From Burkholderiaceae bacterium (lineage in GTDB: Bacteria; Pseudomonadota; Gammaproteobacteria; Burkholderiales; Burkholderiaceae): a DNA stretch of 11,079 bases. Within the stretch, counting starts at the first letter, position 1; the number at the start of each line of letters is the position of its first letter. Made by a program: the position numbers and the translations under genes. Under the pieces are notes generated by a model, which was not told the origin of the DNA, searched no databases, and saw only the letters and a program-made list of their open reading frames with translations. The DNA lies in assembly GCA_022701845.1 (NCBI GenBank), contig JAKONS010000294.1, forward strand, positions 1-11,079, in the 5' to 3' direction. Of this stretch, positions 1 through 7,513 are shown in pieces.

Positions 1-989
1 TGCCCTCGTTCTATTCGACCTTCACCGGCCCGGCCATCTACACCGCCGAGAAGAAGTACCAGAAGGTCGAGTTCAAGAAGATCGAAGAAAACAAGGTCGA
101 CATCGAGAAGCACTCGGCCACCGGCTACGTGGCGATGGTGCAGCACTACTTCGCCACCGCCTGGCTACTGGGCGACGGCATCGAGCGCGACCTGTTCATG
201 CGCAAGGTCGACAACAACCTGTACGCCGTCGGCATGATCACCTCGCTGGGCACCCTGGCGCCGGGCGCCTCGAAAACCGTCGACGCCACGCTGTTCGCCG
301 GCCCGCAGGAAGAAAAGCGCCTGGAAGCCCTGACGCCCGGCCTGGAGCTGGTGAAGGACTACGGCTGGCTGACCATCCTGGCCAAGCCGCTGTACTGGCT
401 GCTCGACAAGCTGCACGGCTTCCTGCACAACTGGGGCTGGTCGATCGTGGCGCTGGTGGTGCTGCTGAAGGCGGCGTTCTACTGGCTCAACGCCAAGGCC
501 TACGCCAGCATGGCCAAGATGAAGGCGCTGAACCCCAAGATCCAGGCGATGCGCGAGCGGCTGAAGGACAAGCCGCAGGAGATGCAGAAGGAAATGATGC
601 GGATCTACCGCGAGGAAAAGGTCAACCCGATGGGTGGCTGCTTCCCGATCATGATCCAGATTCCGGTGTTCATCTCGCTGTACTGGGTGCTGCTGTCGAG
701 CGTGGAGATGCGCGGCGCGCCCTGGATCCTGTGGATCACCGACCTGTCGACGCCCGATCCGTATTTCATCCTGCCGCTGCTGATGACCGCTACCTCGCTG
801 CTGCAGACGATGCTGAACCCGACGCCGCCGGACCCGGTGCAGGCCAAGCTGATGTGGATCATGCCGCTGGCCTTCAGCGTGATGTTCTTCTTCTTCCCGG
901 CCGGCCTGGTGCTGTACTGGCTGACCAACAACATCCTGTCGATCAGCCAGCAGTACCTGATCAACAAGCGCCTCGGCGTCAATAAGTAG
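1..989 (+). CDS. yidC: Membrane protein insertase YidC, 5'-truncated by window edge
   Basis: This is the C-terminal 328 residues of YidC (Oxa1/Alb3 family), which inserts and folds inner-membrane proteins alone or with SecYEG. The first complete codon is at base 3, and the frame is open from the window edge to TAG at 987-989. The visible start ([10 protein letters not shown], then VAMVQHYF) is the end of the large periplasmic P1 domain. It is followed by the conserved insertase core: a first core helix ([18 protein letters not shown]), a cytoplasmic helical hairpin ([17 protein letters not shown]), [21 protein letters not shown], and two more helices ending in [18 protein letters not shown]. 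By alignment from memory, the hydrophilic-groove Arg of E. coli YidC (R366) is a Lys here (codon 468-470). mnmE follows, as in many proteobacteria (rpmH-rnpA-yidD-yidC-mnmE). Internal ATGs such as 129 are not the start, because homology continues upstream. Identity is very secure. Confidence 0.97.
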   Translation, partial: PSFYSTFTGPAIYTAEKKYQKVEFKKIEENKVDIEKHSATGYVAMVQHYFATAWLLGDGIERDLFMRKVDNNLYAVGMITSLGTLAPGASKTVDATLFAGPQEEKRLEALTPGLELVKDYGWLTILAKPLYWLLDKLHGFLHNWGWSIVALVVLLKAAFYWLNAKAYASMAKMKALNPKIQAMRERLKDKPQEMQKEMMRIYREEKVNPMGGCFPIMIQIPVFISLYWVLLSSVEMRGAPWILWITDLSTPDPYFILPLLMTATSLLQTMLNPTPPDPVQAKLMWIMPLAFSVMFFFFPAGLVLYWLTNNILSISQQYLINKRLGVNK

Positions 990-990
990 G

Positions 991-1075
991 CTCGCCCCCA
1001 GGCTTGCTCACTGCGTGTAGCCGCCTACCCCCTGCCGGGGGCGGCTGGCCGCTTCGGGCGGCCGGGCGCGGCAGC
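991..1075 (+). repeat. Dispersed intergenic palindromic repeat, copy 1
   Basis: Starting two bases after the yidC stop codon is an element that closely resembles 8516-8602. Both copies share CCCCCA-GCTT followed by CACTGCGTGT, then a C-run/G-run hairpin, then a second GC hairpin. Here CCCCC at 1028-1032 pairs with GGGGG at 1037-1041, flanked by GCCG/CGGC at 1020-1023 and 1042-1045. A second perfect stem, GGCCGC (1047-1052) with GCGGCC (1058-1063), closes a TTCGG loop. There is no T-tract, so it is not itself an intrinsic terminator. From memory, this family is abundant between genes in Comamonadaceae genomes. Its function is not established, and the right boundary is approximate. Confidence 0.75.
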
Positions 1076-1143
1076 CCTCGGAAATGCGGCGCTGTGGAGT
1101 TGGGTGGGTTTTCGAGGGGGTGACGGCGCGCTTGCTGTCGCTG

Positions 1144-1181
1144 AACGCCGCTCCGGCTTGATCGGGGCGGCGTTTTTCGTT
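1144..1181 (+). terminator. Intrinsic terminator after yidC
   Basis: AACGCCGC at 1144-1151 pairs perfectly with GCGGCGTT at 1167-1174. Inside it CCG (1153-1155) pairs with CGG (1163-1165). The stem runs straight into a T-rich tract (TTTTTCGTTT, 1173-1182). This is a standard Rho-independent terminator for transcription arriving from yidC. It lies after repeat copy 1 and just before the likely mnmE promoter, so the two genes appear to be separate transcription units despite their conserved order. Confidence 0.8.
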
Positions 1182-1189
1182 TCCGTGGC

Positions 1190-1195
1190 GACAAT
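1190..1195 (+). promoter_or_regulatory. Candidate -10 box for mnmE, 8 nt from the ATG
   Basis: GACAAT resembles TATAAT at four of six positions and ends 8 nt before the mnmE ATG. Transcription starting about 7 nt after it would give a leaderless or near-leaderless mRNA, which fits the lack of any purine-rich ribosome-binding site upstream of this start. No -35 hexamer at normal spacing is convincing, so this is a proposal only. Confidence 0.4.
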
Positions 1196-1203
1196 CGCCG
1201 TCT

Positions 1204-2625
1204 ATGTCCGCCGACCGCCACGACCCCATCGCCGCCATCGCCACTGCACCCGGACGCGGGGGCGTGGGCATCGTGCGGATCAGCAGTGCGGTCGATCTGG
1301 CGCCGCTGGCGCTGGCCCTGTGCGGGCGGGCGTTGCCGGCGCGGGAGGCCTGCTATGTGCCGTTCCGCGACGGCGACGGGCAGCCGATCGACCACGGGCT
1401 GGCGCTGCGGTTTCCGGCGCCGCATTCGTATACCGGCGAGCATGTGCTGGAGCTGCAGGGCCACGGCGGGCCAGTGGTGCTGCAGCTGCTGCTGGCGCGT
1501 TGCCTGGAAGCAGCGGCGGCGACCGCAGCGACGACGGCCGGCGGCGGCGCGCTGGCGCGCTTGCGGCTGGCGCGGCCGGGGGAATTCACCGAGCGCGCGT
1601 TTCTCAACGACAAGCTCGACCTGGCGCAGGCCGAGGCGGTGGCCGACCTGATCGACGCCAGCACCGAGGCCGCGGCCCGCAGCGCCGGGCGATCGCTGTC
1701 GGGGGCGTTCTCGGCCGAGATCGCCGGCCTGCGCGACGCGCTGGTGCATCTGCGCATGCTGGTCGAGGCGACTCTGGATTTCCCCGAGGAAGAGATCGAC
1801 TTCCTGCAGCAGGCCGACGCCCAGGGCCAGCTCGACCGGCTGCGCGGCCGGCTCGACACGGTGCGCCAGCGGGCGCGCCAGGGTGCGTTGCTGCGCGAAG
1901 GCCTCACCGTGGTGATCGCCGGCCAGCCCAACGCCGGCAAGTCGTCGCTGCTGAACGCGCTGGCGGGGGCCGAACTGGCCATCGTGACGCCGGTGGCCGG
2001 CACCACCCGCGACAAGGTCGCGCAGACCATCCAGATCGAGGGCGTGCCGCTGCATGTGGTGGATACCGCCGGGCTGCGCGACAGCGACGACGCGGTCGAG
2101 CGCATCGGCATCGCCCGCGCCTGGGACGAGATCGCCGGGGCCGACGCGGTGCTGTTCCTGCACGACCTCACCCGCGCCGGCGATGCCGCCTACGCGGCCG
2201 GCGACGCCGCCATCGCGGGCACCATGGTCGAGCGTTTCGGCGGCCGCGCGATGCCGGTGCTGCATGTCTGGAACAAGCACGACGCGGTGGACGCGCCGCC
2301 GGTGCTGGCGGGCGACGCCATCGCGCTGTCGGCCCGCACCGGTGCCGGCCTGGACACCCTGCGCCGCCGCCTGCTGGAGATCGCCGGCTGGCAGTCGGCG
2401 CCCGAAGGCCTGTACCTGGCGCGGGAACGGCATCTGCAGGCGCTGCGGCAGGTCGACGGCTTCCTGGCCGACGCCGATCGCCGGCTGGCGCTCGGCAACG
2501 GCGCGCTCGACCTGCTGGCCGAGGAGCTGCGGCTGGCGCAGAACGCGCTCAACGCGATCACCGGCGAGTTCGGTGCCGACGAATTGCTGGGCGTGATTTT
2601 TTCCCGCTTCTGCATCGGCAAATAG
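1204..2625 (+). CDS. mnmE: tRNA uridine-5-carboxymethylaminomethyl(34) synthesis GTPase MnmE
   Basis: A 473-residue GTPase that, with MnmG, installs the (carboxymethyl)aminomethyl group at C5 of the wobble uridine of certain tRNAs. The N-terminal tetrahydrofolate-binding domain is about residues 5-125 ([19 protein letters not shown], then [15 protein letters not shown]). The helical domain carries [20 protein letters not shown] at 126-145. The inserted G domain has G1 GQPNAGKSS (240-248), G2 TTRD (267-270), G3 DTAG (287-290), G4 NKHD (357-360) and G5 SAR (376-378). The protein ends in the diagnostic FCIGK, whose Cys (470) is required for modification. All motifs are intact and the length is close to the usual 450-475. 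An Ala-rich stretch at about 103-122 is longer than in E. coli. The ATG at 1204 fits the family N-terminus although no Shine-Dalgarno is seen. The gene lies downstream of yidC but after its terminator. Confidence 0.98.
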   Translation: MSADRHDPIAAIATAPGRGGVGIVRISSAVDLAPLALALCGRALPAREACYVPFRDGDGQPIDHGLALRFPAPHSYTGEHVLELQGHGGPVVLQLLLARCLEAAAATAATTAGGGALARLRLARPGEFTERAFLNDKLDLAQAEAVADLIDASTEAAARSAGRSLSGAFSAEIAGLRDALVHLRMLVEATLDFPEEEIDFLQQADAQGQLDRLRGRLDTVRQRARQGALLREGLTVVIAGQPNAGKSSLLNALAGAELAIVTPVAGTTRDKVAQTIQIEGVPLHVVDTAGLRDSDDAVERIGIARAWDEIAGADAVLFLHDLTRAGDAAYAAGDAAIAGTMVERFGGRAMPVLHVWNKHDAVDAPPVLAGDAIALSARTGAGLDTLRRRLLEIAGWQSAPEGLYLARERHLQALRQVDGFLADADRRLALGNGALDLLAEELRLAQNALNAITGEFGADELLGVIFSRFCIGK

Positions 2626-2707
2626 CCCGGCATGTCGATAGGAATACTGCCAGGCCGATTTGCGAAGCTTTGGTGCGTTTGGCGATGAGCGCGCGCCCAT
2701 CGCCGCG

Positions 2708-2769
2708 CATAATAGTTGTTGATACCAAAAGAAACCGGCGTGTGTAAGCCGGCGTAACGGCTCGTCGCA
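2708..2769 (+). promoter_or_regulatory. Possible promoter and leader of the GGDEF-EAL gene
   Basis: The 144-bp gap between mnmE and the next gene is AT-richer than its surroundings. CATAAT at 2708-2713 matches a sigma70 -10 box at five of six positions, but the nearest TTGGCG (2679-2684) is 23 nt upstream, too far for a standard -35. Downstream, CCGGC (2735-2739) and GCCGG (2748-2752) can form a small hairpin in the presumed leader. There is no clear Shine-Dalgarno before the ATG at 2770, and no intrinsic terminator is visible after mnmE, so read-through is also possible. Weak evidence overall. Confidence 0.3.
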
Positions 2770-5430
2770 ATGCCCTATTCCGTTCTTCTGGTCGACCACG
2801 AAGCCGCCCGAACGCAGCGCGTGCTCGACACCGCCACCCGCCAGCGGCTGCAGTGGCGCATGCAACTGGCGGGCTCGGTCGCCCAGGCGCGCGCGCTGCT
2901 GGCGCGCCAGGCGTTCGACGTGGTGGCCCTGCGCCATCGCCTGCCCGACGGCACCGCCTTCGACCTGCGCCGCGACGCCGGCGACGCGGCGCTGCTGATC
3001 GGCGTCGAAGCCGGCCAGGAGGTGGTGGCGCTGCGCGCGGTGCGCCTGGGCTTCACCGACTCCTGGGTCTACGACGCCGGGCACCATTTCGCGCTCACCC
3101 TGCCCACCCGCATCGCCGCGGCCGCGCAGCGCCGCCGGCAGGATGCGCAACGCAATGCGGCCACCGCCCGGCTGGCGACCCAGAACCGCCTGCTGCAGGC
3201 GATATCGCAGGCGCATGCGCTGTTCATGGCGGCGCCGACGCAGCCGCTGGCGTTCGACCGGCTGCTGGGCGATTTCATGGCCCTCAGCCACAGCGGCTAC
3301 GGTTTCGTCGCCCAGGCAGCGGCCGCGGACGACGACGACGAGGACGGCGGCAACGCGCGCCTGCGCTGCCACGCGATGTCCGACACCGGCTGGGACCACG
3401 AGACCCGCTTCCGCCGCAACGCCGAGGTCGAGGCCGGCGCGCTGTCGGTCGATCTGCGCCGGCTGCTGGGCGGCCACGCGGCGGCGCAACGCGGCGACGC
3501 GGCTTTGGTGCTGAACGACCCGGCCGCGGCGGGCGCCCTGCCCGGCTTGCCGGACGGCCACCCGCCGATCGCCTCCTTCCTCGGCCTGCCGGTGCACGCC
3601 GGCGGCCGGCTGGTGGCGTTCGTCGGGCTGGCCAACCGGCCGGGCGGCTATGGCCCGCAATGGGTCGAACTGCTGGCACCCCTGGTCAGCACCGTGGCCC
3701 AGCTGCTGCTGGCCAGCCGCACCGCGGCCGAGCGCATGACCACCCAGGGGCGGCTGCGGGAAAGCGAGGCGCGCTGGCGCGACCTCACCGCGCTGTCGTC
3801 GGGCTGGTACTGGGAGACCGATGCCGAACTGCGCATGGTGCGGGTGGAGGGCACGGTGCGCGACAACGAGGCCGCCTTCGACCGGCAGCTGCAGCTCGGC
3901 ATGCACCCGTGGGAGATGGAGACCCTCAACCTCAACGAAACCCACTGGCGCTCGCACCGCAAGCTGCTCGAATCGCACCAGCAGTTCCACGACCTGGAGC
4001 TGGAGCTGAAGGTGGACGGCGGCGACAGCCAGTGGATGACCATCAGCGGCCGGCCGATCTTCCAGGACGGCGTGTTCCGCGGCTACCGCGGCGTCGGCCG
4101 CGACATCAGCGCCCGCAAGCATGCCGAGGCGCGGGTCGAGTGGCTGGCCTTCGTCGACGACCTCACCGGACTGCCCAACCGCCGCCTGCTGCTCGACCGG
4201 CTGGAGCAGGCGCTGGGCGACAGCTCCCGGCTCGGCCGCTGCGGCGCGCTGCTGCTGCTCGACCTGGACAACTTCAAGGACGCCAACGACACCCTGGGCC
4301 CGGCCGGCGGCGACCGCCTGCTGACCCAGGTCGCCAGCCGGCTGCGCGGCTGCGTGCGCCCGCACGACACGGTGGCGCGCTTCGGCGGCGACGAATTCAT
4401 GGTGCTGCTGCAGGGCCTGCCGGCCGACCCGGTGGCCGCCGCCGCGCAGGCCGAGGCGCTGGCGCAGGCGGTGCTCAATACGCTCGACAAGCCCTATCCG
4501 GTGGACGATGGCGACGTCGTCAGCACGCCGAGCATCGGCATCGTGGTGTTCGCCGACCACCAGCTGCCGGCGCACGAGCTGGTCAAGCGGGCCGACCTGG
4601 CGATGTACGAGGCCAAGGCCGCCGGCCGCAACACCTTCTGCTTCTTCGACCCGCCGATGCAGGAGGCGGCACTCGCCCGCATGCGCCTGGAGAGCGAGCT
4701 GCGCCAGGCGCTGGCGCGCGAGTCGCTGATCGTCTACTACCAGCCGGTGATGGACCGCCAGGGCCGCATGTCCGGCGTCGAGGCGCTGGTGCGCTGGCCG
4801 CATCCGCAGCGCGGCATGGTGTCGCCGGCGGAATTCATTCCGGTGGCCGAACGCACCGGGCTGATCGTGCCGCTGGGCCGGCAGGTGCTGACCGCCGCCT
4901 GCCGCCAGCTGGCGCTCTGGGCCGGCGATCCGCGCACCGCCGGGCTGACGATCTCGGTGAACGTCAGCGCGCGCGAATTCCGCCATCCGCAGTTCGTGGC
5001 GCAGGTGCTGTCGGTGGTCGAGCGGCAGGGCGCGGTGGCGCGGATGCTCAAGCTGGAAATCACCGAGAGCCTGCTGCTGCACGACGTGCAGGACACCATC
5101 GCCAAGATGGCGGCGCTGCGCGGCAGCGGCGTGGCGCTGTCGCTGGACGATTTCGGCACCGGGTATTCGTCGCTCAGCTACCTGAAGCGGCTGCCCTTCG
5201 ACCAGCTGAAGATCGACCAGTCGTTCGTGCGCGGCGTGCTGACCGACCCGCACGACGCGGCGGTGGCCTGCACCATCATCCAGCTGGCGCGCAGCTTCGG
5301 GCTGACGGTGGTGGCCGAGGGCGTGGAGACCGAGGGCCAGCGCGAATACCTGATGGCCAACGGCTGCGAGCTGTTCCAGGGCTATCTCTTCGGCCGGCCG
5401 GTGCCGGTGGACCAGCTGGTACTGCCCTGA
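2770..5430 (+). CDS. Cyclic-di-GMP protein: pseudo-receiver, GAF, PAS, GGDEF and EAL domains
   Basis: An 886-residue cytoplasmic protein (no signal peptide or membrane helix seen) predicted to make and/or degrade cyclic-di-GMP. Residues about 3-116 resemble a response-regulator receiver (VLLVDH; FDVVALRHRLPDG; WVYDAG), but Arg55 occupies the phosphoacceptor Asp position and Tyr101 the conserved Lys position, so it is probably not phosphorylated. About 145-315 is a GAF-type domain (SFLGLPVHAGGRLV; GLANRPGGY) with an acidic run near 187-192. About 335-450 is a PAS/PAC domain (WYWETDAELR). The GGDEF domain (about 455-625) has metal-binding D498, signature GGDEF at 539-543, and an inhibitory-site RxxD at 530-533. 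The EAL domain (about 635-886) has E671-A-L, NVSA, EITES, DDFGTGYSSL, K814, E850 and Q870, all typical of active phosphodiesterases. Both catalytic domains look intact, and which activity dominates cannot be told from sequence. The gene is probably monocistronic. Confidence 0.93.
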   Translation: MPYSVLLVDHEAARTQRVLDTATRQRLQWRMQLAGSVAQARALLARQAFDVVALRHRLPDGTAFDLRRDAGDAALLIGVEAGQEVVALRAVRLGFTDSWVYDAGHHFALTLPTRIAAAAQRRRQDAQRNAATARLATQNRLLQAISQAHALFMAAPTQPLAFDRLLGDFMALSHSGYGFVAQAAAADDDDEDGGNARLRCHAMSDTGWDHETRFRRNAEVEAGALSVDLRRLLGGHAAAQRGDAALVLNDPAAAGALPGLPDGHPPIASFLGLPVHAGGRLVAFVGLANRPGGYGPQWVELLAPLVSTVAQLLLASRTAAERMTTQGRLRESEARWRDLTALSSGWYWETDAELRMVRVEGTVRDNEAAFDRQLQLGMHPWEMETLNLNETHWRSHRKLLESHQQFHDLELELKVDGGDSQWMTISGRPIFQDGVFRGYRGVGRDISARKHAEARVEWLAFVDDLTGLPNRRLLLDRLEQALGDSSRLGRCGALLLLDLDNFKDANDTLGPAGGDRLLTQVASRLRGCVRPHDTVARFGGDEFMVLLQGLPADPVAAAAQAEALAQAVLNTLDKPYPVDDGDVVSTPSIGIVVFADHQLPAHELVKRADLAMYEAKAAGRNTFCFFDPPMQEAALARMRLESELRQALARESLIVYYQPVMDRQGRMSGVEALVRWPHPQRGMVSPAEFIPVAERTGLIVPLGRQVLTAACRQLALWAGDPRTAGLTISVNVSAREFRHPQFVAQVLSVVERQGAVARMLKLEITESLLLHDVQDTIAKMAALRGSGVALSLDDFGTGYSSLSYLKRLPFDQLKIDQSFVRGVLTDPHDAAVACTIIQLARSFGLTVVAEGVETEGQREYLMANGCELFQGYLFGRPVPVDQLVLP

Positions 5431-5435
5431 CGGCT

Positions 5436-5455
5436 ACCGCGGCCCGCCGCGCGGT
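5436..5455. terminator. GC hairpin between convergent genes
   Basis: In the 27-bp gap between two converging stop codons, ACCGCG (5436-5441) pairs perfectly with CGCGGT (5450-5455) around an 8-nt loop. There is no T-tract on either strand, so classical intrinsic termination is not supported. It could be a weak bidirectional terminator or a 3'-end stabilising hairpin. Confidence 0.35.
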
Positions 5456-5457
5456 GC

Positions 5458-7443
5458 TCAGCGCCGCGACAGCAGGTCTTCGGCCAGCGCCAGCGCCGAG
5501 GCCCGGCCCGAGAGCACCAGCGTGTCGCCGCCCTCGACCACCGTGTCGGCCTGGTGCGCGGTCTGCCGGCCGTCGGCGCGGCGCAGGCTGACCACCCGCA
5601 CGCCCACCGTGCCGAGCGCCAGCGCGCCGATGGCCCGGCCGGCGGCGAGCGATCCCGCCGGCAGGGTGAACGGCGCCAGCCGCTCGGTGTCGCCGTCCTG
5701 CGGCGCGTCGTCGTCGGCGCCGTGGAAATAGCCGCGCAGCAGGTCGTAGCGGGCGTCGCGCTGGTCCTGCACCACCCGGATCACCCGCCGCATCGGCACG
5801 CCGACCAGCGCCAGCGCGTGGCTGGCCAGCATCAGCGAGCCCTCGATGGCCTCGGGCACCACCTCGGTGGCGCCGGCCTTCTGTAGGCGTTCCAGGTCGC
5901 GGTCGTCCTGGGTGCGCACGATCACCGGCACCTGCGGCGCGTGGGCGCGGACGTGGTCGAGCACCTTCAGCGCAGAAGGCATGTCGAGGTAGGTGATGAC
6001 CATCGCGCTGGCCCGCGCCAGGCCGGCGGCCATCAGCGCCTGCAGCCGCGCGGCGTCGCCGAAGACCACCGAATCGCCCGCCGCCGCGGCCTGCCGCACC
6101 CGGTCGGGGTCGAGGTCGAGGGCGATGTAGGCGATGCCCTCGCGCTCGAGCATGCGCGCCAGGTTCTGGCCGCAGCGCCCGTAGCCGCAGATGATCACGT
6201 GGCGGTTGGCGTTGATCGACTTGCGGGCGATGGTGGTCATCTGCAGCGACTGCTGCAGCCAGTCGCTGGCGACCAGCTTCATCACGATGCGGTTCGACGA
6301 CAGGATGATGAACGGCGCCGCCAGCATCGACAGCACCATCGCCGCCAGCACCGGGTTGAGCAGCTCGGGCGGCATCAGGTGGTGTTCCTGGGTGAGCTGC
6401 AGCAGCACGAAGCCGAATTCGCCGGCCTGCGCCAGGTACAGCGCGGTGCGCATCGAGACGCCGGTGGTGCCGCCGAAGCCGCGCGCCAGGGCCATCACCA
6501 GCACCAGCTTCAGGCCCAGCGGCACCGCCAGCAGCAGTAGCACCAGCGCCCACTGGTCGAGCAGGATGTGCCAGTCGAGCATCATGCCGACGGTGATGAA
6601 GAACAGGCCCAGCAGCAGGTCGTGGAACGGGCGGATGTCGGTCTCGACCTGGTGCTTGAACTCGGTCTCCGACACCAGCATGCCGGCAATGAAGGCGCCC
6701 AGCGCCAGGCTCAGCCCGGCCAGTTCGGTGAGCCACGACAGGCCGAGCGCGATCAGCAGCAGGTTCAGCATGAACAGCTCCTCGCTGCGCCGCCGCGCCA
6801 CCAGCGTCAGCCACCAGCGCATCACCCGCTGCCCGCCCGCCAGCAGGATGCCGACCAGCACCGTCGCCTTGACCATCGCGATGGCCAGCGCCGGCAGCAG
6901 CTGCGCGGCCGGCGCCGCCAGGGCCGGCACCAGCACCAGCAGCGGCACCACCGCCAGATCCTGGAACAGCAGCACGCCCATCACCCGCTTGCCGTGTTCG
7001 CTTTCGAGTTCGATGCGCTCGGCCATCAGCTTGACGACGATGGCGGTGCTGCTCATGGCGAGCGCCCCCGACAGCGCCAGCGCGGCGCGCCAGTCGAGGC
7101 CGGCGAAGGCGGTCAGCAGCCGGCCGGCGAGCAGCGCGCCGCCGGTGGCCAGCGCCATCGTCAGCGCCACCTGCGCCGCACCCAGGCCGAACACGTGCTT
7201 GCGCATGGCGCGCAGCTTGGGCAGGCTGAATTCCAGGCCGATGACGAACATCAGGAAGACGACGCCGTATTCCCCGAGGTGCCGCACGCCCTCGGAATCC
7301 TGGGCCAGCGCGAAGGCGTGCGGCCCGATCAGCACGCCCGCGGCCAGGTAGCCCAGCATCGGCGGCAGGCGCAGGCTGCGGCAGGCCACCACGCCCACCA
7401 CGGCGGCGAGCAGGAAAAGCAGCGTGAGGGCGAGCGAGGACAT
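5458..7443 (-). CDS. CPA2-family monovalent cation:proton antiporter with RCK domain (KefB/KefC-like)
   Basis: An inner-membrane cation/H+ exchanger of about 661 residues in the KefB/KefC/YbaL group, probably K+ efflux coupled to H+ entry. Residues 1-400 hold about a dozen hydrophobic helices with family motifs: PPMLGYLAAGVLIGP near 28-42, LMFVIGLEF near 65-73, FQDLAVVPLL near 161-170 (Gln-Asp pair of the ion site), and LAQAGEFGFVLL near 338-349. A cytoplasmic TrkA-N/RCK nucleotide-binding fold follows (HVIICGYGRCGQN, about 416-428, GxGxxG), then a TrkA-C-like domain at about 590-660 (GDTLVLSG). Such RCK modules gate transport in response to nucleotides or glutathione adducts in relatives. 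I chose ATG at 7441-7443. An in-frame GTG immediately upstream (7444-7446) is an equally possible start and would add one residue. The gene converges on the cyclic-di-GMP gene and diverges from kdsD. The exact cation is not predictable. Confidence 0.93.
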   Translation of the reverse strand: MSSLALTLLFLLAAVVGVVACRSLRLPPMLGYLAAGVLIGPHAFALAQDSEGVRHLGEYGVVFLMFVIGLEFSLPKLRAMRKHVFGLGAAQVALTMALATGGALLAGRLLTAFAGLDWRAALALSGALAMSSTAIVVKLMAERIELESEHGKRVMGVLLFQDLAVVPLLVLVPALAAPAAQLLPALAIAMVKATVLVGILLAGGQRVMRWWLTLVARRRSEELFMLNLLLIALGLSWLTELAGLSLALGAFIAGMLVSETEFKHQVETDIRPFHDLLLGLFFITVGMMLDWHILLDQWALVLLLLAVPLGLKLVLVMALARGFGGTTGVSMRTALYLAQAGEFGFVLLQLTQEHHLMPPELLNPVLAAMVLSMLAAPFIILSSNRIVMKLVASDWLQQSLQMTTIARKSINANRHVIICGYGRCGQNLARMLEREGIAYIALDLDPDRVRQAAAAGDSVVFGDAARLQALMAAGLARASAMVITYLDMPSALKVLDHVRAHAPQVPVIVRTQDDRDLERLQKAGATEVVPEAIEGSLMLASHALALVGVPMRRVIRVVQDQRDARYDLLRGYFHGADDDAPQDGDTERLAPFTLPAGSLAAGRAIGALALGTVGVRVVSLRRADGRQTAHQADTVVEGGDTLVLSGRASALALAEDLLSRR

Positions 7444-7449
7444 CACCGC

Positions 7450-7455
7450 ATGCTA
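7450..7455 (-). promoter_or_regulatory. Candidate -10 box for the antiporter gene
   Basis: Read on the minus strand, TAGCAT matches TATAAT at four of six positions and ends 6 nt before the ATG. No Shine-Dalgarno or plausible -35 is seen. It is reported mainly because it mirrors the placement before mnmE and kdsD. Confidence 0.25.
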
Positions 7456-7500
7456 GCGCGCGGCAAACCCCCGCCACCGCCCGGCCGCGGGGCCTGTCGA

Positions 7501-7506
7501 TAAAAT
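7501..7506 (+). promoter_or_regulatory. Candidate -10 box for kdsD, 7 nt from the ATG
   Basis: TAAAAT matches TATAAT at five of six positions in an otherwise extremely GC-rich 70-bp gap, and ends 7 nt before the kdsD ATG. The predicted transcript would be leaderless or nearly so, and no purine-rich ribosome-binding site is present. No convincing -35 is visible. This would drive kdsD and, by read-through, kdsC-lptC-SDR. Confidence 0.5.
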
Positions 7507-7513
7507 CCGGCGG

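Noticed and set aside
1028..1063. The two hairpins of repeat copy 1 as the yidC terminator
   Set aside because: Neither is followed by a T-tract, whereas a textbook terminator lies at 1144-1181.
2626..2769. Possible cyclic-di-GMP riboswitch before the GGDEF-EAL gene
   Set aside because: I looked for the GEMM-type core and tetraloop-receptor arrangement and saw none; only a short CCGGC/GCCGG hairpin is present.
979..5253. Minus-strand open frame of over 1,400 codons running antisense to mnmE and the GGDEF-EAL gene
   Set aside because: It is a by-product of high G+C and strong third-position bias in the sense genes. The product is low-complexity, rich in Gln, Arg, Ala and His with no recognisable domain, and the sense frames encode complete known proteins.
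2853..5591. Plus-strand open frame of about 900 codons offset within the GGDEF-EAL gene
   Set aside because: Arg/Pro/Ala/Gly-rich translation typical of a shifted frame in GC-rich DNA. All conserved motifs are in the other frame.
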